Part shown: positions 55,136-64,000 of the stretch, in pieces
How the letters are laid out: the number at the start of each line of letters is the position of its first letter
Position numbering within the stretch: the first letter of the stretch is position 1
Assembly (NCBI GenBank): GCA_013368375.1
Contig: JAACJP010000014.1
Coordinates: 310,001 to 374,000 of the forward strand
Origin: Tricholomella constricta
Lineage: Eukaryota > Basidiomycota > Agaricomycetes > Agaricales > Lyophyllaceae
DNA: 64,000 bases
Direction of reading: 5' to 3'
Translations under genes and position numbers: made by a program
Notes under the pieces: model-generated
Databases searched by the model: none
Told to the model about the DNA's origin: nothing
Seen by the model: only the letters and a program-made list of their open reading frames with translations

Positions 55136-56646
55136 ATGGTTTCTGCAAGGTATGAAAAATTTACCTCGTCGGAAGTAACTGATTCATCTTTCTGTTGCAA
55201 CAGTACCAAATCAGCCGCTGCTAAGGTCGTTGTAACCAGGGACCTTGGACCGGACGTCATGCCTATTCTCCATGCACGGCAAGATCTCGATGTGAGAGCC
55301 AGTAGTCCCGCAGATTGTACAATCTTGACCGGGCCAGTCTCAAGGTAGTGGTATGGCCTGAAGACCGTGTCGTCGATCGCGATTGGTTACTCAAGAACAT
55401 CCCCGGCGCTATCGGTGTGCTAGTGATGATAACGGAGAAAGTAAGTAGTCGCGTGCTTTCTAAGGCGAGGTACCTCCTTGACCATTTTGCTTTGCTCGAT
55501 AGATTGATAAGGAGCTGCTGGACACCGGTGTGTGTAGGATTCTCTTTGTGCGAGGATGGTAACTTGAGCGAACCTTCAGCTGGATCTGATCTCTGTGTTG
55601 TTTCAACAATGTCGGTCGGCTATGGTGCGTCAAAGATATCTTCTTATCGATATACGTCCCTTAATTGACGACCGGTCCAGAACACGCAGATCTCCCTGAA
55701 CTCGCAAGGCGAGGGATCAAATTCGGATACACACCAGACGTCTTGACTGGAGCTGGTGAGTGTGGCGTGCCTGAATATGAAGTTCTAAGGTTGACACCGA
55801 TTTATCTTTTAGTCGCCGATCTCTCTGTAATGCTAGCTCTAATGGCTAGCCGGAATGCTGGAGAAGTTATCTCGCTAGTGCAAGGCAACAAGGTATTACC
55901 CATCTCTCGTCACCATTAATATACCGTGCCTCACAATCTAGCAGTGGCCAGCTGTAAGCTGGGCTCCCTTTGGCTTATGTGGTCCTCAGTTAAGTACATC
56001 AAGCGTTTCACCGAAACGCACGGTCGGATTCCTGGGTTTTGGTCGGATTTCGCAAGCTACCCTCACCCGACTGATTCCTTTCGGGATCACTGACTGTATA
56101 TATACCTCAAATCCGACATCCACTCCTACGCCATCGCGCGACGAAGATCTTGTCAAGCGCTATTCCCTCAACTCCCTTCGACGTGTTGATATGAACGAAC
56201 TTGCACGCGAAAGCGATGTCCTCTTTGTCCTGGCTCCCGGTGGGCCGGCGACTCGGCATCTGATCAATGAAGAATTTCTTAGGAAGATGAAGAAGACCAG
56301 CGTAGTGGTCAATACCAGTCGAGGCACATTGGTAGATTCTGAGGCACTGGCAAAAGCCCTGAGAGAGAAATGGATTTGGGGTGCAGGCTTGGATGTGGTG
56401 GAGGGCGAGCCAAACGTCACAGCTGACCATCCTCTAGTGAAGGAACCTCGGTAGGTCTCCTGTTGCATGCTCGGTTAATACCCTTGTGAACCCATACGAT
56501 CCAGCTGCGTCGTCTTACCCCATGTTGGAAGTGGGACATTCGAGACGAGGTTGGGTATGGCGACGTTAGCGGTGCAAAATTTACTCGCAGGGATCGATGG
56601 GGAGTCAAATATGCCAGCTGCGCTGGATTTACGGAACAAACTATGA
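55136..56646 (+). CDS. D-isomer-specific 2-hydroxyacid dehydrogenase (glyoxylate/hydroxypyruvate reductase-like), multi-exon
   Basis: NAD(P)H-dependent reduction of a 2-keto acid such as glyoxylate or hydroxypyruvate (inferred from family). After a short first exon (MVSAR) come KVVVTRDLGPDVMPIL, then VVWPEDRVVDRDWLL, GAIGVLVMITEKIDKELLD, VVSTMSVGYEHADLPELARRGI, and YTPDVLTGAVADLSVMLALMASR. The cofactor motif is VGFLGFGRISQATL (about 56020). The catalytic set is Arg in VVVNTSRGTLVD (about 56320), Glu in the GLDVVEGEP region, and His in VVLPHVGSGTFETR (about 56510). It ends DLRNKL at 56646. Roughly eight introns. Order and residues fit GRHPR-type enzymes. Confidence 0.87.
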
Positions 56647-57213
56647 AAGCAACCAGTTACGCCCAAATATTGACGGGTTTTCTGGTTGAGAGCAAGTTTC
56701 GGGGAATTCGTATAGTCCGGCCGGCGATGAATGTAGTCTCAGGCAACCGATCTCATTCTCCTTGTACTTGCCTCGCAGATTTTATTGGTGAACGTTATAA
56801 TCCTTGTCCGTTGTAAAAGGTGGGATTGCGGTTAGAGCCGGAAGCGGCCGGCCCGCTGCTCGCCACACGACTGCCATGTTCAATGTCTTGTTGCCGCCAT
56901 CTGCTTTCAAAAACTTCTTTTAACTTGGAATGCTGCATGGAACTACTGACGACTGGATCCCACTGCCGCCCTCTCCGCAGTTTTCTGCCGCTTATTGTCA
57001 ACGTTGAACGACCGGCGATTTTGGACCCATTGGGCAGTCACTTGTGGGAAGAGCAGTGATCGATGCTTGCTTCTAGCTGCTGTAAATGTCACGGAGGTGC
57101 ATTACTTATATGTCAAGCCTCCAACTTCACAGCATCAACTCGGTCAGGGTCCGCCGTTAACACCTAATCTACCGTTGGCTAGAAGCTGATCCCAAAGGTC
57201 TTCATGAACCATC
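56647..57213. other. Intergenic stretch, no supported gene
   Basis: Only short frames. It holds the 3' region of the dehydrogenase and the presumed promoter of the GT90 gene. Confidence 0.45.
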
Positions 57214-59411
57214 ATGGAGAGCACCAACTCCCACCGGCTGAGAGAACCAACTCGACCTCCTTTCCGTAGGGCTATGTCAGCCGAAAATCCTCCGACGGTT
57301 CTTCTATATCCTTGTGATCTTCGGTACCGTCGGTCTCTGTGCACAAGCGCTACTACAGTCAAAGTTGGGCGAATTATGCAGTTCCCGCATACCAAATCCT
57401 GGCCAGTCAAGCTATCGCTCATCGAATGCTGAGCCTCAGAAGTGTGATCGTGTTGAAAGGGTCGGCGATGAGAGACCAATATCTGGCCAACATACATACT
57501 GGCCGAATGGTTTGCTCCAAGTCAACCCTGACGGTATACACCCTATTCTTGAACTTATCAAGAATGCCGAGGAGGAGTGGGAAAAGAAACTCGACAGAGC
57601 CAGCCAGACTCTCGAGGAAGCTGTTATTGAATACAAGAGGCGATATAAAAGGGACCCGCCGGAGGGATTCGACGATTGGCAAGCTATCCTTTCAACAATC
57701 TTACCCTTTTGTTGATTGAGGTGTCTTATTTTTTAGGTGGGACTATGCTCAAGAGATGAACGTCCAGCTGCCAGATGAATACGACACAATATATAGAGAG
57801 CTCGAACCATTCTGGGGTATCGATCCTAAGGACCTCATTAAAATACAGGCAACGCAGGAAACGAGACCTGATTCTTTTACTCTCTCGAAGAATGAAACTC
57901 ATGACACGAACCTAGCCATGACTGCTTTCTCGGATCCCGCAACTTGGAAGCAAAGGGCGCTGCTTCGCGGTCTTGACGAAATCAAAGCCCTCCTTGAACC
58001 TATTGAACCCGCCTTACCTCCATATCGCGCAGTATTTTCTCCCCACGATAATCCGAACCTGCTTTCTGATTATCATGTCAAGAAAGCATGCCTCGACGCT
58101 GCAGCATCAAAGCAATGTAATTAGCCTGTCAACTTATCAATGACACATTCGCCTTGACATTGTTTGCCCCAGACGTTGATATTTCCAGATTACCGAAACC
58201 CAGAAAGCTAGGATTCGTATCGGCATGTCCACCAGGATCTCCAGGTCGGCTCATCGAACGACCTATAGACCACTCCCATCGTCCTCTTCCACGTACAGAA
58301 AAAACCTTCATCCACCATCACCGTCTCTCCATGGATCCCTGTCAGCACCCCCATATATTCTACCACCATGCCGAGTACCTCAAATATGACATCGGACCCT
58401 CTCCAAAGCCTACCATTGCGGCCCAGTTCGCGTACTGCACTACTCCCCTCTTCCACGACATCCAGACACCGTCATTCATCTCGTGGACGCCCGATGTGCT
58501 GCCTCGGGAGAACGACCCTGAGTGGGAGAACAAGACGGATGAGCGATTGTTCTGGCGCGGGAGCAACACGGGGATGCATCATAACGGGAGGACGCGCTGG
58601 AGGCACTCACAACGGCCTCGTCTCGTTTCATTAGCGAGCGAGCTCAACGGGACACTTGACGTCCTCATGCCCGGAAACGTGAAAGACGAAGGTTTGGAGA
58701 GCGTTGGAGGCGGGACGGAGGTCAGGAAGGCGATGATCAATCCTGCAATATTCGACATTGCTTTTGCTGGAAAGCCAATAGGGTGTGATGTCCAATATTG
58801 TCGGTATCTGGAGACGCAATTCGAGTGGAGGAGGCGTCTTGGCGCCAATGGACCAGAAGCAGGCAGTCACAAATATGTCGTTGATGTCTGTTCAACAATT
58901 TCTCTTGTGGTCTGCGCTGACCTTGCTGGTATTTGTATATAGGTGGATGGCAATGGGTGGTCAAGTCGTTATAAAAGACTTATAACATCCAACTCACTGA
59001 TATTCAAGGCAACGGCGTATCCCGAATGGTACGTACATTGTGTTCTACAAGTCCCTAACTTTGGTAACAATTCCTCTATTATTTCAAGGTGGTTGGATAG
59101 GTCACAGCCATGGGTACATTATGTGCCCGTACAGGTGGACTACTCAGACCTTTACGATGCATATGTTTTCTTCCGCGGCGGGCTTTATGGTGAAGGAAAC
59201 CATGATCACCTCGCAAAGAAAATCGCATACGCCGGCAGAGAGTGGAGCAAAACATTTTGGAGGCAGGAAGATATGACTGTCTACTTTTTCCGGTGCGATA
59301 GATTCTCATTAATGTTTGCGATTGTCCTTACAAGTGTGAACATGCAGGTTGTTACTTGAGTACGCTCGTGTCATGAGCCCCAGTCGAGAGTCAATGTCTT
59401 ATCCACGATGA
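57214..59411 (+). CDS. GT90 (CAP10-like) glycosyltransferase, type II membrane protein, multi-exon
   Basis: Secretory-pathway glycosyltransferase of the CAP10/GT90 family, whose fungal members are xylosyltransferases for capsule or cell-wall polymers; acceptor unknown. An N-terminal signal-anchor (RRFFYILVIFGTVGLCAQALL, about 57295-57355) precedes a stem and the family body: PRTEKTFIHHH...CQHPH, then FISWTPDVLPREND, RLFWRGSNTGMHHNGRTRW, PIGCDVQYCRYLETQFEWRR. The signature KYVVDVDGNGWSSRYKRLITSNSLIFKATAYPEW follows (about 58875-59035), then YVPVQVDYSDLYDAYVFFRG and a terminal exon ending SMSYPR at 59411. Oddity: the ATG at 57214 is in frame 1 but the anchor helix is in frame 2, with no ordinary intron between, so the true start or a frameshift is unresolved. 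Confidence 0.82.
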
Positions 59412-59700
59412 AATTTGTGCCCCATCCTTTTCTGTTCAAAGTCGGTCAACGAGGACTATTAAATGGATATCTATCGTGTAGACTCGTGTATAGATTCTCC
59501 ATGTAACATCTTGTGTAACATCCCCAATCTCAAACCACGGTGTTTCTGATTTCATCAGTAATTACGATCAGTACGTAAGCCGACAACCGTCTCCATACAC
59601 CCATTTCACCTTTTCCTAGATATCTCCAGTCTGAGGGGCGGCAGGCTGGAAGAATACTCGGACTGGACCAGCTATACGCATAATCCGCTAATCTGCATAG

Positions 59701-62021
59701 ATGTCATACTCAATTTCGGACTACTCACTTGCGGACGCGGCTCGTCAGAAACTGGAGGAACCGCGAGGCCGACCGACATCTGCCCACTTCACCTTGTCTG
59801 TGCCCGGCTCAGAAAATTCCTCTAGGGCCTCCTCACCAGCTCCATCACTGAAGGCCAATGGCTATGCTTCGAACGAGAGGCCTGTGTTCAACGGTACCAA
59901 GAGAGGAAGTGACGCAACACCAGGTCGCCTTCCCATGGATGTGTATGATGTGACATTACCACGGTGGCGGGCAGTAATTCGAAAAGGGCTGGTAAAGACT
60001 GTGAAGTGGGAGTCAGAGGTGATTGCCAGGATGCAGGTTCGTGCCTCTTGCGACTCGTTTTCTTGTGACACCATCTTCTTGTTCTGAGACCCGAGAGCGT
60101 ACTCCGAGACCACTTATCTCGTGTTGAACATCATGGATAGGATGATTATAGTGACTGGAATTTCAGTGACTTGACCGAGATACCAGGAATATCTTTTGGA
60201 ACCGATTCATTTGCACGGACTTCTAGATGCTGATACTGAAGCTGCTTGCTGGTCTAGAATCTTATCCGCACCCCCTGGTTGGATGCATATTTCGTGTATA
60301 CATCGTCCTTGGGCACGCACACATTCTTCATGACTGTCCTGCCTGCGTTCTTCTTCTTTGGACATAACGAGATGGGTCGTGGGTGAGATGTTCACCTGAT
60401 ACGACAATTCGTTCGCAACCTAACAATCTTGATAATCACTCTTCAGACTTCTCCTGGTACTTGCTCTTGGAGTCTACTTTTCGTCTTTCATAAAGGACCT
60501 GATCTGCTCACCAAGGCCTTTCGCACCTCCTGTAACACGGTTGAGTAAGTTGCTCGTCAAGGGCATCTCTTCACGTCTGACTACCCCGTAAATAGCAATT
60601 GGTTCGCATCATCTTGAATATGGTTTCCCCTCTACCCATTCGACCAATTGTGTGTCTATTGCGCTCTTCTTCTTCGGACATGTACACCGCCTCGCCTCAA
60701 CCCCTGCTAGCAACAACAACTCTGCTTCGCCGCTCGAAGCAGGCGCATCACTGGCTGAACCCGTTATCTCCGCTCAAATCTATACGATCATCACAACCAT
60801 TCTATCGATCTACACGTTCTCGATCGTCTTTGGACGTATTTACACCGCTATGCATTCATTCACCGACTGCGCCGTGGGAGTTGCCCTGGGCGCGGGTATC
60901 TGGTGGGGCCAGAGCAGTTGGTCCGGTATTCCCATTGTCCTGACATCTTCTAATCCCCTATACTGGTTGTACTCCCTCTTGTGGCCCACTACCCTCACGG
61001 CGGCTGGGACCCACGTCATGTATCTCGGAAAGGGCCTCGGTCTTGGAGAATGGATGGAAGACTGGGTCCGTCGCGGCGGGTGGGAAGTGCCCCTCATCCT
61101 CATCCCGCTCTGCCTGCTGGCAATCAACCAGCACCCGCAGCCCGTGGACGACTGCCCGTGCTTTGAAGACGCTATCGCCTTCATGAGCGTGGTGCTCGGC
61201 GCGCTTGTGGCGAGCTGGGCCATGAGTTTTTTCGGGCTCAGAATGGATATCGGGAAGACGATGGTGATGCCCGGAAGCGGCTGGGTGTACCAGCTGGGCC
61301 AATGGGTGCAGGTCGAGCGCACGGCATGGGACGTCGCTCTATGGTGGAGCTTCGCTGCTTTGAAGATGATCGCAGGTAGGCGCACCTTCCCGACTTTAGA
61401 ACGCGACTGACAATCACCCACCGCGAAGGGATCCTCGTCATATTTGCATGGCGCCTGATTGCCAAGTCGGCCTTGCACCTCATCCTACCACCGACCTTCC
61501 GTGGTCTCGCGCGTGTATTTAGTCTGCCGAACAGAAGGTTTTACACGCCTGCGACGGACTATAAGAGCGTGCCGAGCGAGTTCAGCGGCAACGGGATACA
61601 TCCTATTCCTAGTGTCATCGATCTGCCCAGCAGCGGCGGTGTTGGCATCGAGGTCGGGGGCATTGGGAGCGGTGTGGGCGGTGTGTCGAGCTTGGGGGGC
61701 AATGCCATAAAATTGCGGGGAGGAGGCTCCATTTCGGACGCGAGCGAGAAGGGACGCGTGAGCAACGGCCGGAACATGGATAATGGATCTGCGCGGGAAC
61801 ACGGGGAAAAACATCGGGAGAACAAGGATGGACAGGCTGTTACACATTATGACGCTGATGGTGGGTGGCTTTATGCTGACGCGGATATTGTTTTCTAATG
61901 CTTCTTGTTCGCAGTTTTAACGAAAGTAGTTGTGTATGCGGGTATCGCTGTTCTCGCTTGTGAAGTGCTTCCAGCGATGTTTGAGGCTCTTGGGTGGGGT
62001 GTACGCTCATCAGTTATATAG
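59701..62021 (+). CDS. LCB3: Sphingoid long-chain base 1-phosphate phosphatase (PAP2 family), multi-exon
   Basis: ER membrane phosphatase that removes phosphate from dihydrosphingosine/phytosphingosine 1-phosphate in sphingolipid turnover. The start MSYSISDYSLADAARQK is followed by a Ser-rich cytosolic tail and RTPWLDAYFVYTSSLGTHTFFM (about 60265-60330). The PAP2 signature is complete: KDLICSPRPFAPPVTRL (about 60495), YGFPSTHSTN across an intron (about 60620-60650), and FGRIYTAMHSFTDCAVG (about 60830) with the catalytic His and Arg. Eight or so membrane helices follow, then a Gly/Ser-rich tail and a last hydrophobic helix ending at 62021. The first intron (about 60035-60256, GTTCGT donor) is unusually long for this window. 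It resembles yeast Lcb3/Ysr3. Confidence 0.87.
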
Positions 62022-62591
62022 CTAGGGGTTTAAGCTTAAGGATGGAGGTTCTTGTTTGGTTATTCTGATTTGCAATATCTTATCAATTTAATATAGTCTG
62101 TGCTTCACGTCACCATCTTCCTAGTTGTGCGATTAGTACCCGAAGTACTAGGAACTCGTCCAGGTCGGCATCAAGCACTGAAGCAGCGTCGCCGTTTGAC
62201 CGTAACCATCAAGTCATCATATTCTTCAGAATAAATGTTAATCACTTACTAATTTTAACTTTAGACCTACGGCAATGCGCCATTATCGTCACATTAAATT
62301 ATCGTTCGAGCGTGAAGGCCTCGAGATGCAGGACAAAGCAAGATGTAACGTCAAGGAAGACATTTCACGTACCATGTGCTCATGCAGGGTCGAAATTAGT
62401 CGATGGACATGATATCGCCGGGCTGTGCTGGAACTGCGCCTCCATTGTTATGCGATAAGTTGGTAGCAACCGTGCGCTTGTGATGGGAGCCGAATCTGTT
62501 AAAAGACGGGGACATCCCCGTCGCCTTGTATCAGTTTCTTCTCCACGACTTTTACGACCTTTCACGACTTCTTGACATATAACCACTTGTT
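62022..62591. other. Intergenic stretch, no supported gene
   Basis: 3' region of the phosphatase and promoter of the metalloprotease. No frame with motifs. Confidence 0.45.
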
Positions 62592-63790
62592 ATGCTTTCT
62601 TCAATTTTCCTCACTTTCCTTCTCGGTTCTTCCGCGTGCCTCGGCGCACCACACTTCCACAAAAGAGGGGCTGGTACTCTCTCAAGGTAATAAAGAATAA
62701 CTACCCTTCTTTGTTGCGCCAGCGCTAAAAATGTATTCTAGGAACTGTGGTGTCCACATTAGCGACGAAAGGCTCGCGAGCGCGGAGCGCAAATTCACGG
62801 CCTCGCGGATGCCCCCCGGTGACCCCAATGCGACCGCTGAAATCGACGTCCACTTCCATGTTGTGAGCGCGAATAAGACCTTAGAAGGTGGCTGGATCCC
62901 GTGAGCCAATTAGTTCCCCGTCCGAGAGCATCAAACTTATGCCCAGCGCAGAGAGTCCCAAATAAAAGATCAGATGGACGTCCTGAACATGGACTACGCG
63001 ACAACAGGCCTGAAATGGAAATTAGTCAATACCACGCGTATCTTGAGCAAGGAATGGTTCGAGGGCGTCGCGCCTGAGAGGTCCGTCGCCCATGAGCTTC
63101 TTAAATTGCTGTCGCTCACGTCGGTTCTCCAGCCCAGAAAACACTGCTCTTAAGCAAGTTTTCAGAGCTGGGAATGAGTCCACTCTCAACGTCTACACTG
63201 TCGGGTGAAGCCATTCGTGATATTCTTCTAGGGATTTCGTCATTGACGTAGGTTTTGAAGGTTCATCTCAAACCCCGCTGCACAAGGCTTGCTCGGATAT
63301 GCAACTTTCCCTGCCGATTACCGATCAAACCCCAAAGACGACGGGGTAGTCATTCTTTACCGCACCCTTCCTAAGGGAACCGCCGCTCCTTTCAACTTGG
63401 GCCGTACGCTGACCCACGAGGTCGGACACTGGGTTGGGCTCTACCATACCTTCCAGGTACGCAGCATAAACCTCGCCACATCGGAACCCGAGTTGACGTA
63501 TCTCGACATTAGGGTGGTTGCGAGGGCGCCGGAGATTCAGTTGACGACACAGCTCCTGAACAGTCACCCGCTAATGGATGCCCGCTCAAACGTGATACTT
63601 GCCCTGGTGGCGAAGTTGACCCGATCAGTAAGTCTGCCTTATAATTATTCCAACCTGCGTTCGTAGCTGATCACAGCGTTTAGGCAATTTCATGGATTAC
63701 ACCGACGATTCATGTATGAGTGAGTTCACCCCAGGCCAGGCAACGCGCATGAGGGCGCAATGTAGAACCTATCGCGGAATCAAAGTTTGA
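62592..63790 (+). CDS. Secreted M43 (pappalysin-like) metalloprotease, multi-exon
   Basis: Extracellular zinc protease, similar to fungal MEP1-type cytophagalysins. The start [20 protein letters not shown] is a signal peptide followed by a short propeptide ending near HKRG (Lys-Arg site). The chain continues [18 protein letters not shown], then [29 protein letters not shown] and [11 protein letters not shown]. The zinc motif is [15 protein letters not shown] (about 63410-63455; HExxHxxGxxH). The Cys-rich exon [24 protein letters not shown] (about 63510-63580) matches the family disulfide region, and the Met-turn is [11 protein letters not shown] (about 63686-63718). The end RTYRGIKV and TGA fall at 63790. 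About five introns of 50-60 nt. Complete in this window and apparently active. Confidence 0.88.
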
Positions 63791-64000
63791 AGATTTCTTT
63801 CCACACTTGTACGATCAACAAACCCATCATTGAACACTGCATCACCAAAGTTACCGCAATGTAGAGTACTGTATCATTATCCGCCCTGCAATGTACTTAT
63901 ATCGAAATACATTTTAGACTCCAGAGACATTTAGAACGCTCCTTTTTCCCGATGAAGCTTAGTACTTTGTTTGCTAATGCATGGCACATTTGGCGCGCGA
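63791..64000. other. Downstream flank of the metalloprotease
   Basis: AT-rich 3' sequence; no gene seen before the window edge. Confidence 0.5.

Noticed and set aside
1..64000. tRNA, rRNA or CRISPR features
   Set aside because: No cloverleaf-like A/B box pairs, rRNA segments or regularly spaced repeats were recognised by eye; a covariance-model scan could still find a tRNA.

Overview
This is a gene-dense window from a filamentous basidiomycete, most likely an Agaricomycete (mushroom-forming fungus). The reasons are genes broken by many 47-80 nt GT-AG introns with CTNAC-type branch sites, a DUF6533 seven-helix protein, a reduced-motif agaricomycete protein kinase, a sphingoid-base-phosphate phosphatase and a DIRS-superfamily retroelement. 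All gene models below were assembled by eye from splice signals and reading frames. No database search was run.

Layout. (1) 1-8132 is the 3' part of a tyrosine-recombinase (DIRS/Ngaro-like) retroelement: an RT-RNase H gene with a spliceable intron, a frameshifted recombinase, and a B1-A2-B2 terminal repeat block. A complete hAT DNA transposon (3192-7535) with an open transposase sits inside repeat B1. (2) 8133-9994 is mostly non-coding plus one frame-broken gene. (3) 9995-21489 holds a family of divergent gene pairs: 'A', a small secreted protein, and 'B', a small soluble protein. One pair lies on each side, in inverted orientation, of three conserved genes: CIA1 (iron-sulfur assembly), HIS5 (histidine synthesis) and HPM1 (histidine protein methyltransferase). 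One member of each pair is dead, and a third A copy is intact. (4) 21663-31005 is a minus-strand run: class I histone deacetylase, S1/P1-type nuclease, aldehyde dehydrogenase and the SIN3 corepressor. (5) 31999-36535 has a possible 36-residue microprotein, a one-helix membrane protein and a divergent kinase-like gene. (6) 38608-41474 is a Ser-rich protein divergent from PCNA. The PCNA carries a large acidic/Lys-rich insertion and has MluI cell-cycle boxes in its promoter. (7) 42526-47456: O-methyltransferase and DUF6533 protein. (8) 47646-56646: LTN1 (listerin, ribosome quality control), a GNAT acetyltransferase and a 2-hydroxyacid dehydrogenase. (9) 57214-63790: GT90/CAP10 glycosyltransferase, LCB3-type lipid phosphatase and a secreted M43 metalloprotease.

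Most genes are unrelated housekeeping or secreted functions; no biosynthetic cluster is evident. The most unusual items are the PCNA insertion, the inverted A/B gene pairs around a conserved three-gene block, the 22-bp gap between the nuclease stop and the deacetylase start, and the nested transposons with readable insertion footprints.
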